A DNA stretch of 64,000 nucleotides from Roseomonas sp. E05 (GTDB lineage: Bacteria > Pseudomonadota > Alphaproteobacteria > Acetobacterales > Acetobacteraceae), in the NCBI RefSeq assembly GCF_030063475.1, contig NZ_JASIRT010000011.1, positions 102,251 through 166,250 of the forward strand, in the 5' to 3' direction. A program made the position numbers and the translations under genes. Below, in pieces: positions 18,201-26,532 of the stretch. Within the stretch, counting starts at the first letter, position 1; each line of letters begins with the position of its first letter. The notes under the pieces are model-generated. The model saw nothing but the letters and a program-made list of their open reading frames with translations. It searched no databases and was not told the DNA's origin.

Positions 18201-18641
18201 TCACGTCCCGGGCGGCAGCTCCGGCAGGCACCGCAGCAGGGCGGCAAGATCCTCCTCCTGCACCTGCTCCGCAGCCTGCACCGGGCTGAACCAGCGGCGC
18301 TCCCGCTGATGGGCTTCGGGCCACTCTCTCAGCAGCCGCTCGACGTGCAGGGGGAAGACGCCGACCTCGCAGCAGAGCTCCTGCCCTGTCTTCAGCCGCT
18401 TGCTGTAGCGGTAGGAGCCAATGGCCTGCGTCGCCACGCGGCCGAGCGCGCCGGCCTCCTCGAAGGCCTCCTTGGCGGCCAGCTCCGCGGGGGTGAGCCC
18501 TTCCTCGGCCCAGCCTTTCGGCAGGACCCAGCGCCGGGTCTCCCGGCTGGTGACGAGCAGGACCCGCACCTCTCCCTCGATCTCGGCGACCGGAAGCGCG
18601 GCGAACTGCTGCCCCCCTGACCGCAGAGGCTTGTCCGGCAT
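18201..18641 (-). CDS. Nudix hydrolase
   Basis: A 146-residue Nudix-fold enzyme. The Nudix box is visible as GWAEEGLTPAELAAKEAFEEAG, with the catalytic glutamates of the REUxEExGU core present (Lys in place of the first Arg). The preceding RRWVLPKGW and the following ATQAIGSYRYSKRLK resemble the DIPP/diadenosine polyphosphate hydrolase branch. Substrate not determinable. The MPDKPLRSGG start was chosen as the ATG nearest the domain; an upstream in-frame ATG (18686) adds an uncharacteristic arginine-rich stretch. Confidence 0.88.
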   Translation of the reverse strand: MPDKPLRSGGQQFAALPVAEIEGEVRVLLVTSRETRRWVLPKGWAEEGLTPAELAAKEAFEEAGALGRVATQAIGSYRYSKRLKTGQELCCEVGVFPLHVERLLREWPEAHQRERRWFSPVQAAEQVQEEDLAALLRCLPELPPGT

Positions 18642-18840
18642 GTCCGTCCTGTCCTTCCCGCGACTCCACCCAGCCCTTCCCCTCATGCGCTACCGGCCCG
18701 GCCACGTCCAGCGCCAGCGCAGCCGTCCGCAGGTGGCGCGGCGCCATGCTGCCTTCCCCGCGGCTACATGCCGGCATGCTGGCACCGGCCCCGAGCTGCC
18801 GATCATCGCAGCCTTCTGCGCGCGCATGTCACGTCCATCC

Positions 18841-18894
18841 GGAGGAAGGGTGCATGGCCCCGCTCACCGGGGCGCGGCCATGCACCCTTCCTCC
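18841..18894. repeat. Perfect 19-bp inverted repeat
   Basis: GGAGGAAGGGTGCATGGCC at 18841-18859 is exactly complementary to 18876-18894, with a 16-base GC-rich spacer that can itself pair (CCCCG / CGGGG). No T-tract follows in either direction. It sits in the 370-base gap between the Nudix gene (minus) and the DUF4142 gene (plus), where no other gene is seen. It could be a strong RNA hairpin or protein-binding palindrome. Confidence 0.75.
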
Positions 18895-19011
18895 GCAGAT
18901 CGGCATCCCAACGAAGTGCCCCCGCCCGCGTTGGTAGCGGAGGACGACCGCGCACAGCTCCGCATCGTGCCGCGCCGGCCTCGATGAAAACGCGATGACG
19001 GAGGAACACGA

Positions 19012-19557
19012 ATGACGCGGATTTTCCAGGGCGCCGCCTGCGCGGTCCTGCTCCTGGCCGGCTGCGCAGAGACGCAGAAGGCGGCCGACACCACCGTCGC
19101 GGCGGCGAAGGCACAGGTGAACCCCACCCTCTCCACCAGCGACGCCGCCTTCATGACCAGCGCCACGCGCGGCGGCCTGGCGGAGGTGCAGCTGGGCCAG
19201 CTCGCCCAGCAGAATGGCCGCTCGCAGGCGGTGAAGGCCTTCGGCCAAAGGATGGTGACCGACCATGGCCAGGCCAACCAGGAGATGATGGCGCTGGCGC
19301 AGCGGAAGCGGATCACCCCGCCTGACGATATCGGGGCCGAACATCAGCGGACCTATGAGGAACTCGCCCGGCTGCGCGGCAGCGCCTTCGACCGCGCCTA
19401 TGCCCAGGCCATGGTGCAGGATCATCGGGAGGATCTGCAGGCCTATCAAAGCGAGGCGATGAATGGCACCGACCCGGAGGTGCAGGCCTTCGCCGCGCGG
19501 CACGTGCCGGTCCTGCAGGAGCATCTACGCATGGCGCAGCGCTTGTCGGCGCGCTGA
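19012..19557 (+). CDS. DUF4142 lipoprotein
   Basis: A 181-residue protein. Residues 1-18 are a lipoprotein signal with lipobox LLAGC, so the mature protein should be tethered in the periplasm. The DUF4142 domain follows (SDAAFMTSATRGGLAEVQLGQLA, VKAFGQRMVTDHGQANQEM, HREDLQAYQSEA), a ferritin-like four-helix bundle often found in alphaproteobacterial envelope and stress loci. No enzymatic role is established. A single gene. Confidence 0.88.
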   Translation: MTRIFQGAACAVLLLAGCAETQKAADTTVAAAKAQVNPTLSTSDAAFMTSATRGGLAEVQLGQLAQQNGRSQAVKAFGQRMVTDHGQANQEMMALAQRKRITPPDDIGAEHQRTYEELARLRGSAFDRAYAQAMVQDHREDLQAYQSEAMNGTDPEVQAFAARHVPVLQEHLRMAQRLSAR

Positions 19558-19566
19558 ACGGGGGCG

Positions 19567-19615
19567 CCAGGGGCTCCGCCCCTGGAACCCCGCCGGGGTG
19601 ACAGTGTCACCCCGG
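19567..19615 (+). terminator. Tandem stem-loops after the DUF4142 gene
   Basis: Two consecutive palindromes: CCAGGGGCTCCGCCCCTGG (19567-19585) and CCGGGGTGACAGTGTCACCCCGG (19593-19615). They lie 10 bases after the lipoprotein stop and before the convergent acyltransferase gene, and so could terminate from both sides. No clear T-run. Confidence 0.5.
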
Positions 19616-19657
19616 CCCCCGCCCTCGGCCGGGAATGCCCGGAACCTTCCCGCTCCT

Positions 19658-20893
19658 CTACGACAGGGTGCCGGAAACGGTTTGCGAAGGCGGCGCGGCC
19701 TCCTTCCAGCGTGGCGCCGGCCATACGCCGTTGAACAGCAGCATCAGCGGCGGGCTGCGCCGGATGAGGCGATGGAAGCCGCAGGAGAGGACGGCTGACA
19801 GCGTGACAATGATCAGGATCTCGAGCAGCGGCGGCAACGGGATCTTCAGGAAGGCGACGGACAGCCAGAGCACGAAGACGACATGCACCAGATAGATCGT
19901 CATCGCGCCTTCCACCATCGCCTTTGACAGCGGCGTGGAGCGGTCAAGCCAGCGCCTCGCGCCTGAGAGCAGGAGATGGGAGAAAAGAATGCCTACGATG
20001 GGCATCAGGAAGTAGGTGGCGGCGCGGCTGGCATCGCCCTCCCCCTCCTGGCAGACAGCCATCAGCGCCGCGGCACCGAGGGCGACAGCCCAGATGGACC
20101 AGCGAGGCCGCGTGAAGGCTTCGAGCCAGGTGGGACGGTAGGCCAGCAGGGCGCCGCACAGGAAGACGAGCCCGTTGGCGAAGAACTCCGCGGGAATGAA
20201 GATTCCGCCGAGAAGATAGCTGGCATTCAGCAGCTTGCCTGCCGCCGCCACCACGAGCGTGGCGGCACCAAGGCCCAGCAGCGCCAGGCCACCCCATGCA
20301 GGGCGGCGCTCCACGGCATCCTGGAAGGCGGCAAGACCCTGCTCCAGCCGCAGGCTCCCCCGCAGCTGCCACAGCCCGGCCAGGAGGCTCACATAGAGAA
20401 GCAGGTAGATCAGGAACCAGAGGTGCACGGTCCAGTCCGCGCCGGGGTTCCGCATCGCCTGAAGCAGTCCCGGCACGGCATTCTCCGGCCCGCCCTGCGC
20501 CACGGCGCCAGCCAGGACGAGCAGGGGGCTGACGAGAGCGAGCGAGGTGGCGAGCGGAAGACCCAGGCGCCGGAGACGGTCCCGCCACCAGGCCCCGCTG
20601 CCGCGGCGCCGCACCAGCAGCATGCCGAACAGCCCGGCCAGCAGAAAGAAGGCCGGCATGCGGAAGGTGTGGCTGAACTGCAGGAGCCAGGTGAAGACCT
20701 CGCTGTGATCGGGCGAAGCCACGATCCAGGCCGCATGCGACCCATAGACCAGACCGGCATGGTAGGGGATGCCCGCCAACATCAGGATTGCACGTAGCTG
20801 GTCGAGATAATCCCAGCGCTGCCCTCGGATCGGGCGGAGCAATGCCCTTTCTGCGCCATCGGCCGGCATGGGTGGGGTCGCTTCTGTGGGCAT
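19658..20893 (-). CDS. Acyltransferase 3 family membrane protein
   Basis: A ~411-residue integral membrane protein with about ten hydrophobic segments. The N-terminal WDYLDQLRAILMLAGIPYHAG carries the conserved histidine region of acyltransferase 3 enzymes (OafA/OpgC type), followed by FSHTFRMPAFFLLAG. These enzymes O-acylate sugars of surface glycans or periplasmic glucans. It belongs to the OpgC-like subgroup lacking an SGNH domain. The start at 20893 has GGGAGAA upstream; an in-frame ATG at 20917 is the alternative. Confidence 0.85.
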   Translation of the reverse strand: MPTEATPPMPADGAERALLRPIRGQRWDYLDQLRAILMLAGIPYHAGLVYGSHAAWIVASPDHSEVFTWLLQFSHTFRMPAFFLLAGLFGMLLVRRRGSGAWWRDRLRRLGLPLATSLALVSPLLVLAGAVAQGGPENAVPGLLQAMRNPGADWTVHLWFLIYLLLYVSLLAGLWQLRGSLRLEQGLAAFQDAVERRPAWGGLALLGLGAATLVVAAAGKLLNASYLLGGIFIPAEFFANGLVFLCGALLAYRPTWLEAFTRPRWSIWAVALGAAALMAVCQEGEGDASRAATYFLMPIVGILFSHLLLSGARRWLDRSTPLSKAMVEGAMTIYLVHVVFVLWLSVAFLKIPLPPLLEILIIVTLSAVLSCGFHRLIRRSPPLMLLFNGVWPAPRWKEAAPPSQTVSGTLS

Positions 20894-21701
20894 GGCCGTT
20901 CTCCCATGGCGCTGCATGCCCCGGTCCTGGAGCGGCTGAAGCGGAAGAAGGTATCGCCTGAAGGGCGCCTTCGAATTTTAGACAGATCCTGACTTTATGG
21001 ATCTTTCTTTCCCGATGGAATCAAGGCTCCGTGAAGGCACTCCGCACGAGCGGGGCGGAAACGCCTTTCATTTCAATATCGCGACGTTCCGGAGAGCACC
21101 CTGTCGCCACCGCCCAGGAAAGCGGGCGAAAGAGGCGTTTCTCACCAGGGGTTGATAATGATCACTCCATGATTTCAGTCGCATTTGAGAGACGCAGCGC
21201 CATTATGGCCAGATTAGGGCATCGCGCTTCGTCGAAGTTCGAGGGAAAAGTCCATGCAGCTGGTGCGAACTCTGATCCCGTTCCTGATTCGGAACACTCT
21301 TCAGGTGCCTAGCATGGCCCGGCGCACCGCCGGCTCCGCGCTTTCCGCCCACACGGCCGCCACCCGATTTGCTCCCGGACTCGGACCGATGCGGCCCGGC
21401 ACGCCACGCGCCTGGCCAGCAGTCGAGACGACGCGCGCAGCGCACCGCCGCCGGATCACCTTCGGCCTTGCCGGAAGCCCATGTTGAGGAACGGCGCAGG
21501 CATCTGCCGAGAGGCCTGCCACCACTCGGGCCGCACGCTTCGCAGGGCGCCCCGCCGATGGCCTCGCCGCCTCCGCACCGAACCGCCTCCCCGGCGAGGC
21601 CGGTGGAGCGCCGCGGCGGATCCGCCCCGCACCATCAGTGCCCGACGCACCTGCCCGAGCGCATCATCTCCTGACCGACCTTCAACAAGCGGACCTCTGC
21701 C
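20894..21701. other. Long intergenic region, relatively AT-rich
   Basis: No supported gene in about 800 bases. The stretch 20960-21300 is distinctly less GC-rich than its surroundings and probably contains the outward promoters of the acyltransferase (minus) and epimerase (plus) genes, possibly also foreign or decayed DNA. Short open frames (for example from an ATG at 21254) have no recognisable domain and are not called. Confidence 0.5.
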
Positions 21702-23195
21702 ATGCCGTCCCCGATGAGCGCCGATCTCATCCGCACGATCGCCGAACTGTCGCAGGCCGCCCCCGCCACGCCCGGACCGGAGGACAGCGCCGCGCTCCGG
21801 CGCGCCACCCGCGCCCTGATCCGGTCCATGCGGCAGGAGGGCCGCCTGGCGGAGAGCCCGATGCAACTGGCCCTGACCCGCACGGTGGACCTGCACCACC
21901 CGGCAGCGGAGCGGCGGCTGCGGGGAAAGCGCGTCCTGGTGACGGGCGGTTCCGGCTGCGTGGGGACGCGGCTGCGCCAGCTCCTCGCCGGCTTCGGCCC
22001 TGCCACGCTGGTCAACCTCGACATCGCGCCGCATCATGGCGAGGGCCGCTGGCTCAAGGCTGATATCCGTGACCCCGCGGTGCTGGACGCGGCCTTCCGC
22101 GCGGCGCGGCCGGAGGTGGTGTTCCATCTGGCCAGCATCCGCGAGCCGGGCAAGGCGGAGCTGGTCGTGCAGGAGGCGGTGGACACCAACGTGTTCGGCA
22201 CCGCCAATATCATCACCGCCTGCCGCAGGCACGGCGTAGGTCACGCCGTCTATTCCTCCACCGGCAAGTGCTACGCCTACCTGACCGACCACGTCTACAC
22301 GGCCAGCAAGAAACTGGCGGAGATGCAGTGGATGGCCGCCGCGCGTGAGGCGGGCGACACCAGCTTCGCCATGACGCGCTTCACCCATGTGCTGGAGAAC
22401 GGCATCGTCTCGCGCGACATTGCCGAGGGTGTCGGGCGCGGCATGGTCGGCCTGCACGGCCCCGACCGCCACTTCAACATCCAGAACCTGCGCCAGGCCA
22501 CGCATCTGCTGGTCAACGCGCTGGCGCTGGCCGGCACGCAGGCGCCCGACAGCTTCTGGAGCGCCGTGGACCTGGGCTGGCCGGTGAACACGCTGGAGCT
22601 GGCGCTGTTCGAGATCGCCCGCAGCGGCCGCGACGCCGGGGTCCGCTTCCTCGGCATCCCGAAGGGCTATGACGAGAGCTTCTTCCGCGGCCAGTTCGAC
22701 TGGAGCGGCACCTGCGACTACCACCCGCTGGTGAATGCGCTGGAAGCGCCGACGGTGGTCAGCGACAGCACGGGCACGATGATCGGCGCCCGGGTTGCCT
22801 CCTGCTCCCCGGCGGTGCTGCAGCAGCAGCTGCAGGCGTTGCGGGCCCGGCTGCAGGAGGCGCCGACGGATGTGGACGTGAAGCAGGCGCTGCTGCACAG
22901 CGTCGCCGGCGTGACGGAGGCCGTCTTCCGCGAGACCAGCCCCGGCCGCTTGCTGGACATCCTCTGGTGGGGTGCGGCGCCGGGCTGGATCGAGGCCGGA
23001 AGCACCCGCTTCCGCCCCGTCATGACGATGCTGGCGGACCTCCTGCTGCCCCGGCTGGCACAGCCCGAGCTGCGCTGGGAGGAGGCGGCGCGCGCCAAGC
23101 TGCTCGACATCGCCACGACCTTCGCCGGCATCCCCGGTCTGGGCGGTCGGGCGGAGCGCTTCCAGGCGGTGACGCAGCCGCTCTGCGCCGCCTGA
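21702..23195 (+). CDS. NAD-dependent epimerase/dehydratase (extended SDR)
   Basis: A 497-residue protein with an extended short-chain dehydrogenase core. A ~75-residue helical N-terminal extension precedes the Rossmann motif VLVTGGSGCVGTRL; VFHLASIREPG and the catalytic YTASKK pair follow. The core resembles polysaccharide-biosynthesis nucleotide-sugar epimerases/dehydratases. The last ~170 residues (from about PTVVSDSTG) match no domain I recognise and make the protein longer than the usual ~320-350. Start MPSPMSAD, with a second ATG 12 bases on. Substrate unknown. Confidence 0.85.
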   Translation: MPSPMSADLIRTIAELSQAAPATPGPEDSAALRRATRALIRSMRQEGRLAESPMQLALTRTVDLHHPAAERRLRGKRVLVTGGSGCVGTRLRQLLAGFGPATLVNLDIAPHHGEGRWLKADIRDPAVLDAAFRAARPEVVFHLASIREPGKAELVVQEAVDTNVFGTANIITACRRHGVGHAVYSSTGKCYAYLTDHVYTASKKLAEMQWMAAAREAGDTSFAMTRFTHVLENGIVSRDIAEGVGRGMVGLHGPDRHFNIQNLRQATHLLVNALALAGTQAPDSFWSAVDLGWPVNTLELALFEIARSGRDAGVRFLGIPKGYDESFFRGQFDWSGTCDYHPLVNALEAPTVVSDSTGTMIGARVASCSPAVLQQQLQALRARLQEAPTDVDVKQALLHSVAGVTEAVFRETSPGRLLDILWWGAAPGWIEAGSTRFRPVMTMLADLLLPRLAQPELRWEEAARAKLLDIATTFAGIPGLGGRAERFQAVTQPLCAA

Positions 23196-23223
23196 GGCGC
23201 CAGGGGGGGGTCATGCCCCCGCT

Positions 23224-23235
23224 CCCCCCCCCCCC
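23224..23235 (+). repeat. C12 homopolymer tract
   Basis: Twelve consecutive C residues, preceded by a G8 run and CCCCC (23205-23222), just downstream of the epimerase gene. G- and C-runs could pair as a terminator-like stem. The tract is prone to slippage and to sequencing-length error. Confidence 0.6.
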
Positions 23236-23375
23236 GTGCAGCAAGGCCCTGCGAGCCGCGTGGAAAGTCACGGACCGTCCACGCGGATATCCACAAGGTT
23301 GCCCCCGAAATCTGGGGATAACCGGCGCCCCGCCCGTGCTGCCTTCGCTACTCCTTCCCTGCCCTGGGCGGCACG

Positions 23376-24368
23376 CTATCCGGACATGCCGACACGGCGC
23401 AGGACCGGCTCCCACTTCGCCGTCTCGGAAGCCAGGAAGCCGGCGGCCTCGTCCGGCGTGCTGCTCGGCCGCACCTGCATCGCCATCTCCAGCAGGCGAT
23501 GCCGGAAGGCCTCCTGTCCGGTGATGTGGTTCACGGCCCCGTTCAGCCTGGTGATGACCGGCGCCGGCGTGCCGGCCGGCGCCATCAGCATGTGCCAGGT
23601 ATAGGCCTCGTAGCCCGGCACCCCGGCCTCGCTGATGGGGGGGACGCCCGGCGCGGCCGGTGAGCGCGCCGGCGAGCCGAGGCCGAGCGCCCGCAGCTCG
23701 CCACGCTCGACATAGGGCATGGCGCCGGTGCCGACATCCATCAGCATGTCCACATTGCCGCTCAGCAGGTCCGGCATGGCGGCCGAGCTGCCGCGATAGG
23801 GCACATGCTGTACCTTCAGCCCGCCGGCCATGCTGAGGAACAGCTCGGAGGCCAGGTGCACGGCGCCGCCGATGCCGGAGGAGGCGTAGTGATACCGCCC
23901 CGGATTGTCGCGGAAGAGGGTGATCAGCTCCTTCAGGTTCTTCGCCGGCACTTTCGGGTTGATGTAGAGCACCATCGGCACCTGGCCGATCAGGGCAATC
24001 GGCGCGAAATCCGCCAGAGGGTCGAAGGTGAGCTGCGGGAAGAGCGGGCGCAGCACCGAATGCGCGATGGTCGTGTAGAGCAGCGTGTAGCCGTCCTTCG
24101 GCGCCTTGGCGACGAACTCGCTGCCGACGACCACGCCGGCCCCGGTGCGGTTCTCCACGATGACCCGCTGCGGCAGGACCTTGCCAAGCTCCTCCGCCAG
24201 CAGCCGGGCGGCGACGTCGGTCGGACCGCCGGCAGCGAAGGGAACGACCATGTGCACCGGCTGATCGGGCCAGGCGGCGGCCGGCTGCGCGACGGCAGGG
24301 CATGGCACGGTAGCAAGCGGACTCATCGCCAGCCCCGCGGCTGACGCAAGAAGACCTCGGCGCTTCAT
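23376..24368 (-). CDS. Bug-family (TTT) solute-binding protein, orphan
   Basis: A 330-residue periplasmic binding protein. The signal peptide (KRRGLLASAAGLAMSPLA … AVAQ) is followed by the Bug hallmarks WPDQPVHMVVPFAAGGPTD, VIVENRTGAGVVVG and VPYRGSSAAMPDLLSG. Bug proteins bind small carboxylates and feed TctAB permeases. No permease gene adjoins it. It is divergent from the efe operon, and the intervening 260 bases hold the Fur-like site. Confidence 0.9.
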   Translation of the reverse strand: MKRRGLLASAAGLAMSPLATVPCPAVAQPAAAWPDQPVHMVVPFAAGGPTDVAARLLAEELGKVLPQRVIVENRTGAGVVVGSEFVAKAPKDGYTLLYTTIAHSVLRPLFPQLTFDPLADFAPIALIGQVPMVLYINPKVPAKNLKELITLFRDNPGRYHYASSGIGGAVHLASELFLSMAGGLKVQHVPYRGSSAAMPDLLSGNVDMLMDVGTGAMPYVERGELRALGLGSPARSPAAPGVPPISEAGVPGYEAYTWHMLMAPAGTPAPVITRLNGAVNHITGQEAFRHRLLEMAMQVRPSSTPDEAAGFLASETAKWEPVLRRVGMSG

Positions 24369-24541
24369 TGGCGCTCCTCCCTGTTTGCCCTGGCAGTATC
24401 GCGTCCGTTTCGAGGTCGGGTCAATTTGCCATGCGACCAGGGCGGCACCACCGCTCCGTCAAGCCCTGCGTTCCGCCGCGCGCGGGGGTTGCGCGACCCC
24501 GGCGGCAGCCATGCGCCTCTCACGGCAAAGGCATCATCGAA

Positions 24542-24560
24542 CTTGCGAAGCATTCGCAGG
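24542..24560 (+). promoter_or_regulatory. Candidate Fur box upstream of efeU
   Basis: TGCGAA-GCA-TTCGCA (24544-24558) is a perfect 6-3-6 palindrome. It resembles the alphaproteobacterial Fur/Mur consensus (TGCAAAT/ATTTGCA, TGCGAATNATTCGCA) and lies 72 bases before the efeU start, where iron repression would be expected. Confidence 0.65.
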
Positions 24561-24630
24561 AGTCCTATTCGCCTTCAGGGACGCTCGGCGCCGCCGCGAA
24601 GGCGGGGTGCCCTACCTGGAGCAACCGCCC

Positions 24631-25446
24631 GTGCTGGTCGCATTTCTGATTCTGCTGCGCGAGGGGCTGGAAGCGGCCCTGATCGTCGGCATCGCCGCCG
24701 GATACCTCGCCCGCACCGGCCGCTCCGACCGGATGCCGCTGGTCTGGATCGGCACGGCCTGCGCCGCGCTGCTCTGCCTCGGCCTCGGCCTTTCGCTCGA
24801 CCTGCTCAGCCTGGAGTTTCCGCAGCGCCAGCAGGAGCTGTTCGAGAGCGCCATCGGCCTGCTGGCCGCCGGGATGCTGACCGGCATGGCCTTCTGGATG
24901 CGCCGGGCCGCCCGCTCCATGGGCCATGACCTGCGCGGCCGGATGGAGGCGGCGGCCGGCTCCGGCGCCGCGCTGATCGCGCTGGTCTTCCTCGCCGTCG
25001 CGCGGGAGGGCGTGGAGGCGATGGTCTTCCTGCTGGCGCTGATGCAGCAGGGTTCCGGCTGGTCGGTGCCGCTGGGCGGCCTGCTCGGCCTCGCCGTTGC
25101 GGCGGTGGCCGGGGTGCTGATCGCCTGGGGCGGCATGCGCCTGAATTATGGCCGCTTCTTCCGCTGGACCGGCGTCGTGCTGCTCTTCGCCGCCGCCGGG
25201 CTGGCCGCCGGCGCCCTGCGCGCGCTGCACGAGGCCGGCCTCTGGAACCAGCTCCAGCAGCTCGCCTTCGACCTCAGCAACGTCCTGCCGGAGGATGGCC
25301 TCCTGGGCTCGGTGCTGGCGGGCCTGTTCGGCTACGCCGCCCGCCCGACCATCGGCGAAGTGATGCTGTATCTCGCCTTCCTCGGCGTGCTGCTGCCGGC
25401 TTTCCTGTCCAGCCCGCGCCAGCCGGCCGCCGTGGCGGGGCGCTGA
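24631..25446 (+). CDS. efeU: EfeU/Ftr1-type iron permease
   Basis: A 271-residue inner-membrane iron permease with seven predicted helices. The two iron-handling REXXE motifs are present: REGLEA at about residues 10-15 and REGVEA near residue 125. It imports iron oxidised or delivered by the periplasmic EfeO and EfeB. The GTG at 24631 gives the family-typical N-terminus (LVAFLILLREG) with GGAG 9 bases upstream; an in-frame GTG at 24607 is the alternative. First gene of efeU-efeO'-efeB-efeO, with gaps of 6, -4 and about 44 bases. Confidence 0.92.
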   Translation: MLVAFLILLREGLEAALIVGIAAGYLARTGRSDRMPLVWIGTACAALLCLGLGLSLDLLSLEFPQRQQELFESAIGLLAAGMLTGMAFWMRRAARSMGHDLRGRMEAAAGSGAALIALVFLAVAREGVEAMVFLLALMQQGSGWSVPLGGLLGLAVAAVAGVLIAWGGMRLNYGRFFRWTGVVLLFAAAGLAAGALRALHEAGLWNQLQQLAFDLSNVLPEDGLLGSVLAGLFGYAARPTIGEVMLYLAFLGVLLPAFLSSPRQPAAVAGR

Positions 25447-25452
25447 GGCGGC

Positions 25453-26532
25453 ATGTCGCTGCGGGGCACCATCCGGATCGGCTACGGGCTGGTCGCCGTG
25501 CTGGCAATCGGCGTCGGCGCGCTGGGCGTGCTGGACTGGCGGCAACACCAGCGCCGCGCCACGCAGGCCGGACCGGCGGAGGATGCGGTGACGGTGACCG
25601 TCACCGCCAAGGCCTGCGAGCCGGACCATCTCGAAGTCCCGGCCGGCCGTGTCGCCTTCCGCGTCGTCAACCGCAGTGACCGGGTGCTGGAATGGGAGAT
25701 CCTGGACGGCGTGATGGTCGTCGAGGAGCGGGAGAACATCGCTCCCGGCCTCAGCCAGCGGCTGACCGCCCGCCTCGCGCCCGGCGAATACGCCATCACC
25801 TGCGGGCTGCTCAGCAACCCGCGCGGCCGGCTGGTGGTCCGCCCGGCCGGGACGGACACGGCACCGGCGGGGCCGGACCTGCGCGAGCTGATCGGCCCGA
25901 TGGCCGAGTATCAGGTCTATCTCACCCTGCAGGGCGCGGCGCTGACCGAGGCCACGGCGCAACTCGTGGAGGCCGGCCAAGGGCCGGAGGCGCCAGCCGC
26001 CCTGGCCGTGGCGCAGGCCGCCTACCAGCGCCTCCGTCCGGCCGCCAAGCTGCTGCAGGCCGAGCTGGATGCCGCGCTGGACGCGCGCGCCGCGGACTTC
26101 GCCGGCGGCGCGGATGACCCTGCCTTCACCGGCTTCCGCCGCCTGAGCCTGGCGCTGCGCAACACGGACCCCGCCGCACCCGCGCTGGAGCGCCGGATCC
26201 AGGCCGACGCGGCGGCGCTGGCGCAGCGGCTGAGCGCCGCCTCCATGCCGCCCGACCGGATGCTCGCCGGGGCAGCGCTGGTCGCCTCCGAGGCCGCCAC
26301 GGCCAGCGACCCTGCCTTGGCTACCGCCATGCTGGAGGGAGCAGGCAAGGTCGTCGCGCTGCTGGCCCCGCCACTGGGCCGCATGGCGCCGGAGCCGGCG
26401 GAGCGGGCGACGGCACAGCTGGCCGCCGCCCGTGCCGCCCTCGCTGCGGGCGACGAGGCCGGCTGGCGAAAGGCCGCCAAGGCGCTGGCGGATTCCCTGT
26501 CATCCCTGCGCGAGAGGCTTGGCGCAGCATGA
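25453..26532 (+). CDS. EfeO-like protein: cupredoxin domain plus degenerate M75 domain
   Basis: A 359-residue protein with an N-terminal membrane anchor/signal (residues ~8-28). An EfeO cupredoxin domain follows: TAKACEPDHLEVPAG, LEWEILDGVMVVEERENIAPG, GEYAITCGLLSNPRG. These match E. coli EfeO closely, including the Cys/Met-type ligands. The second half aligns with the M75 imelysin domain, but where working EfeO proteins have GFHRLE this one has GFRRLS, so the HxxE metal site is lost. It therefore probably supplies the cupredoxin function, while the separate M75-only EfeO downstream binds iron. It overlaps efeB by 4 bases. Confidence 0.85.
   Translation: MSLRGTIRIGYGLVAVLAIGVGALGVLDWRQHQRRATQAGPAEDAVTVTVTAKACEPDHLEVPAGRVAFRVVNRSDRVLEWEILDGVMVVEERENIAPGLSQRLTARLAPGEYAITCGLLSNPRGRLVVRPAGTDTAPAGPDLRELIGPMAEYQVYLTLQGAALTEATAQLVEAGQGPEAPAALAVAQAAYQRLRPAAKLLQAELDAALDARAADFAGGADDPAFTGFRRLSLALRNTDPAAPALERRIQADAAALAQRLSAASMPPDRMLAGAALVASEAATASDPALATAMLEGAGKVVALLAPPLGRMAPEPAERATAQLAAARAALAAGDEAGWRKAAKALADSLSSLRERLGAA

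Noticed and set aside
21031..21487. Short open frames in the AT-richer gap (for example the ATG at 21254)
   Set aside because: No clear ribosome-binding site, no domain, and composition unlike neighbouring genes.
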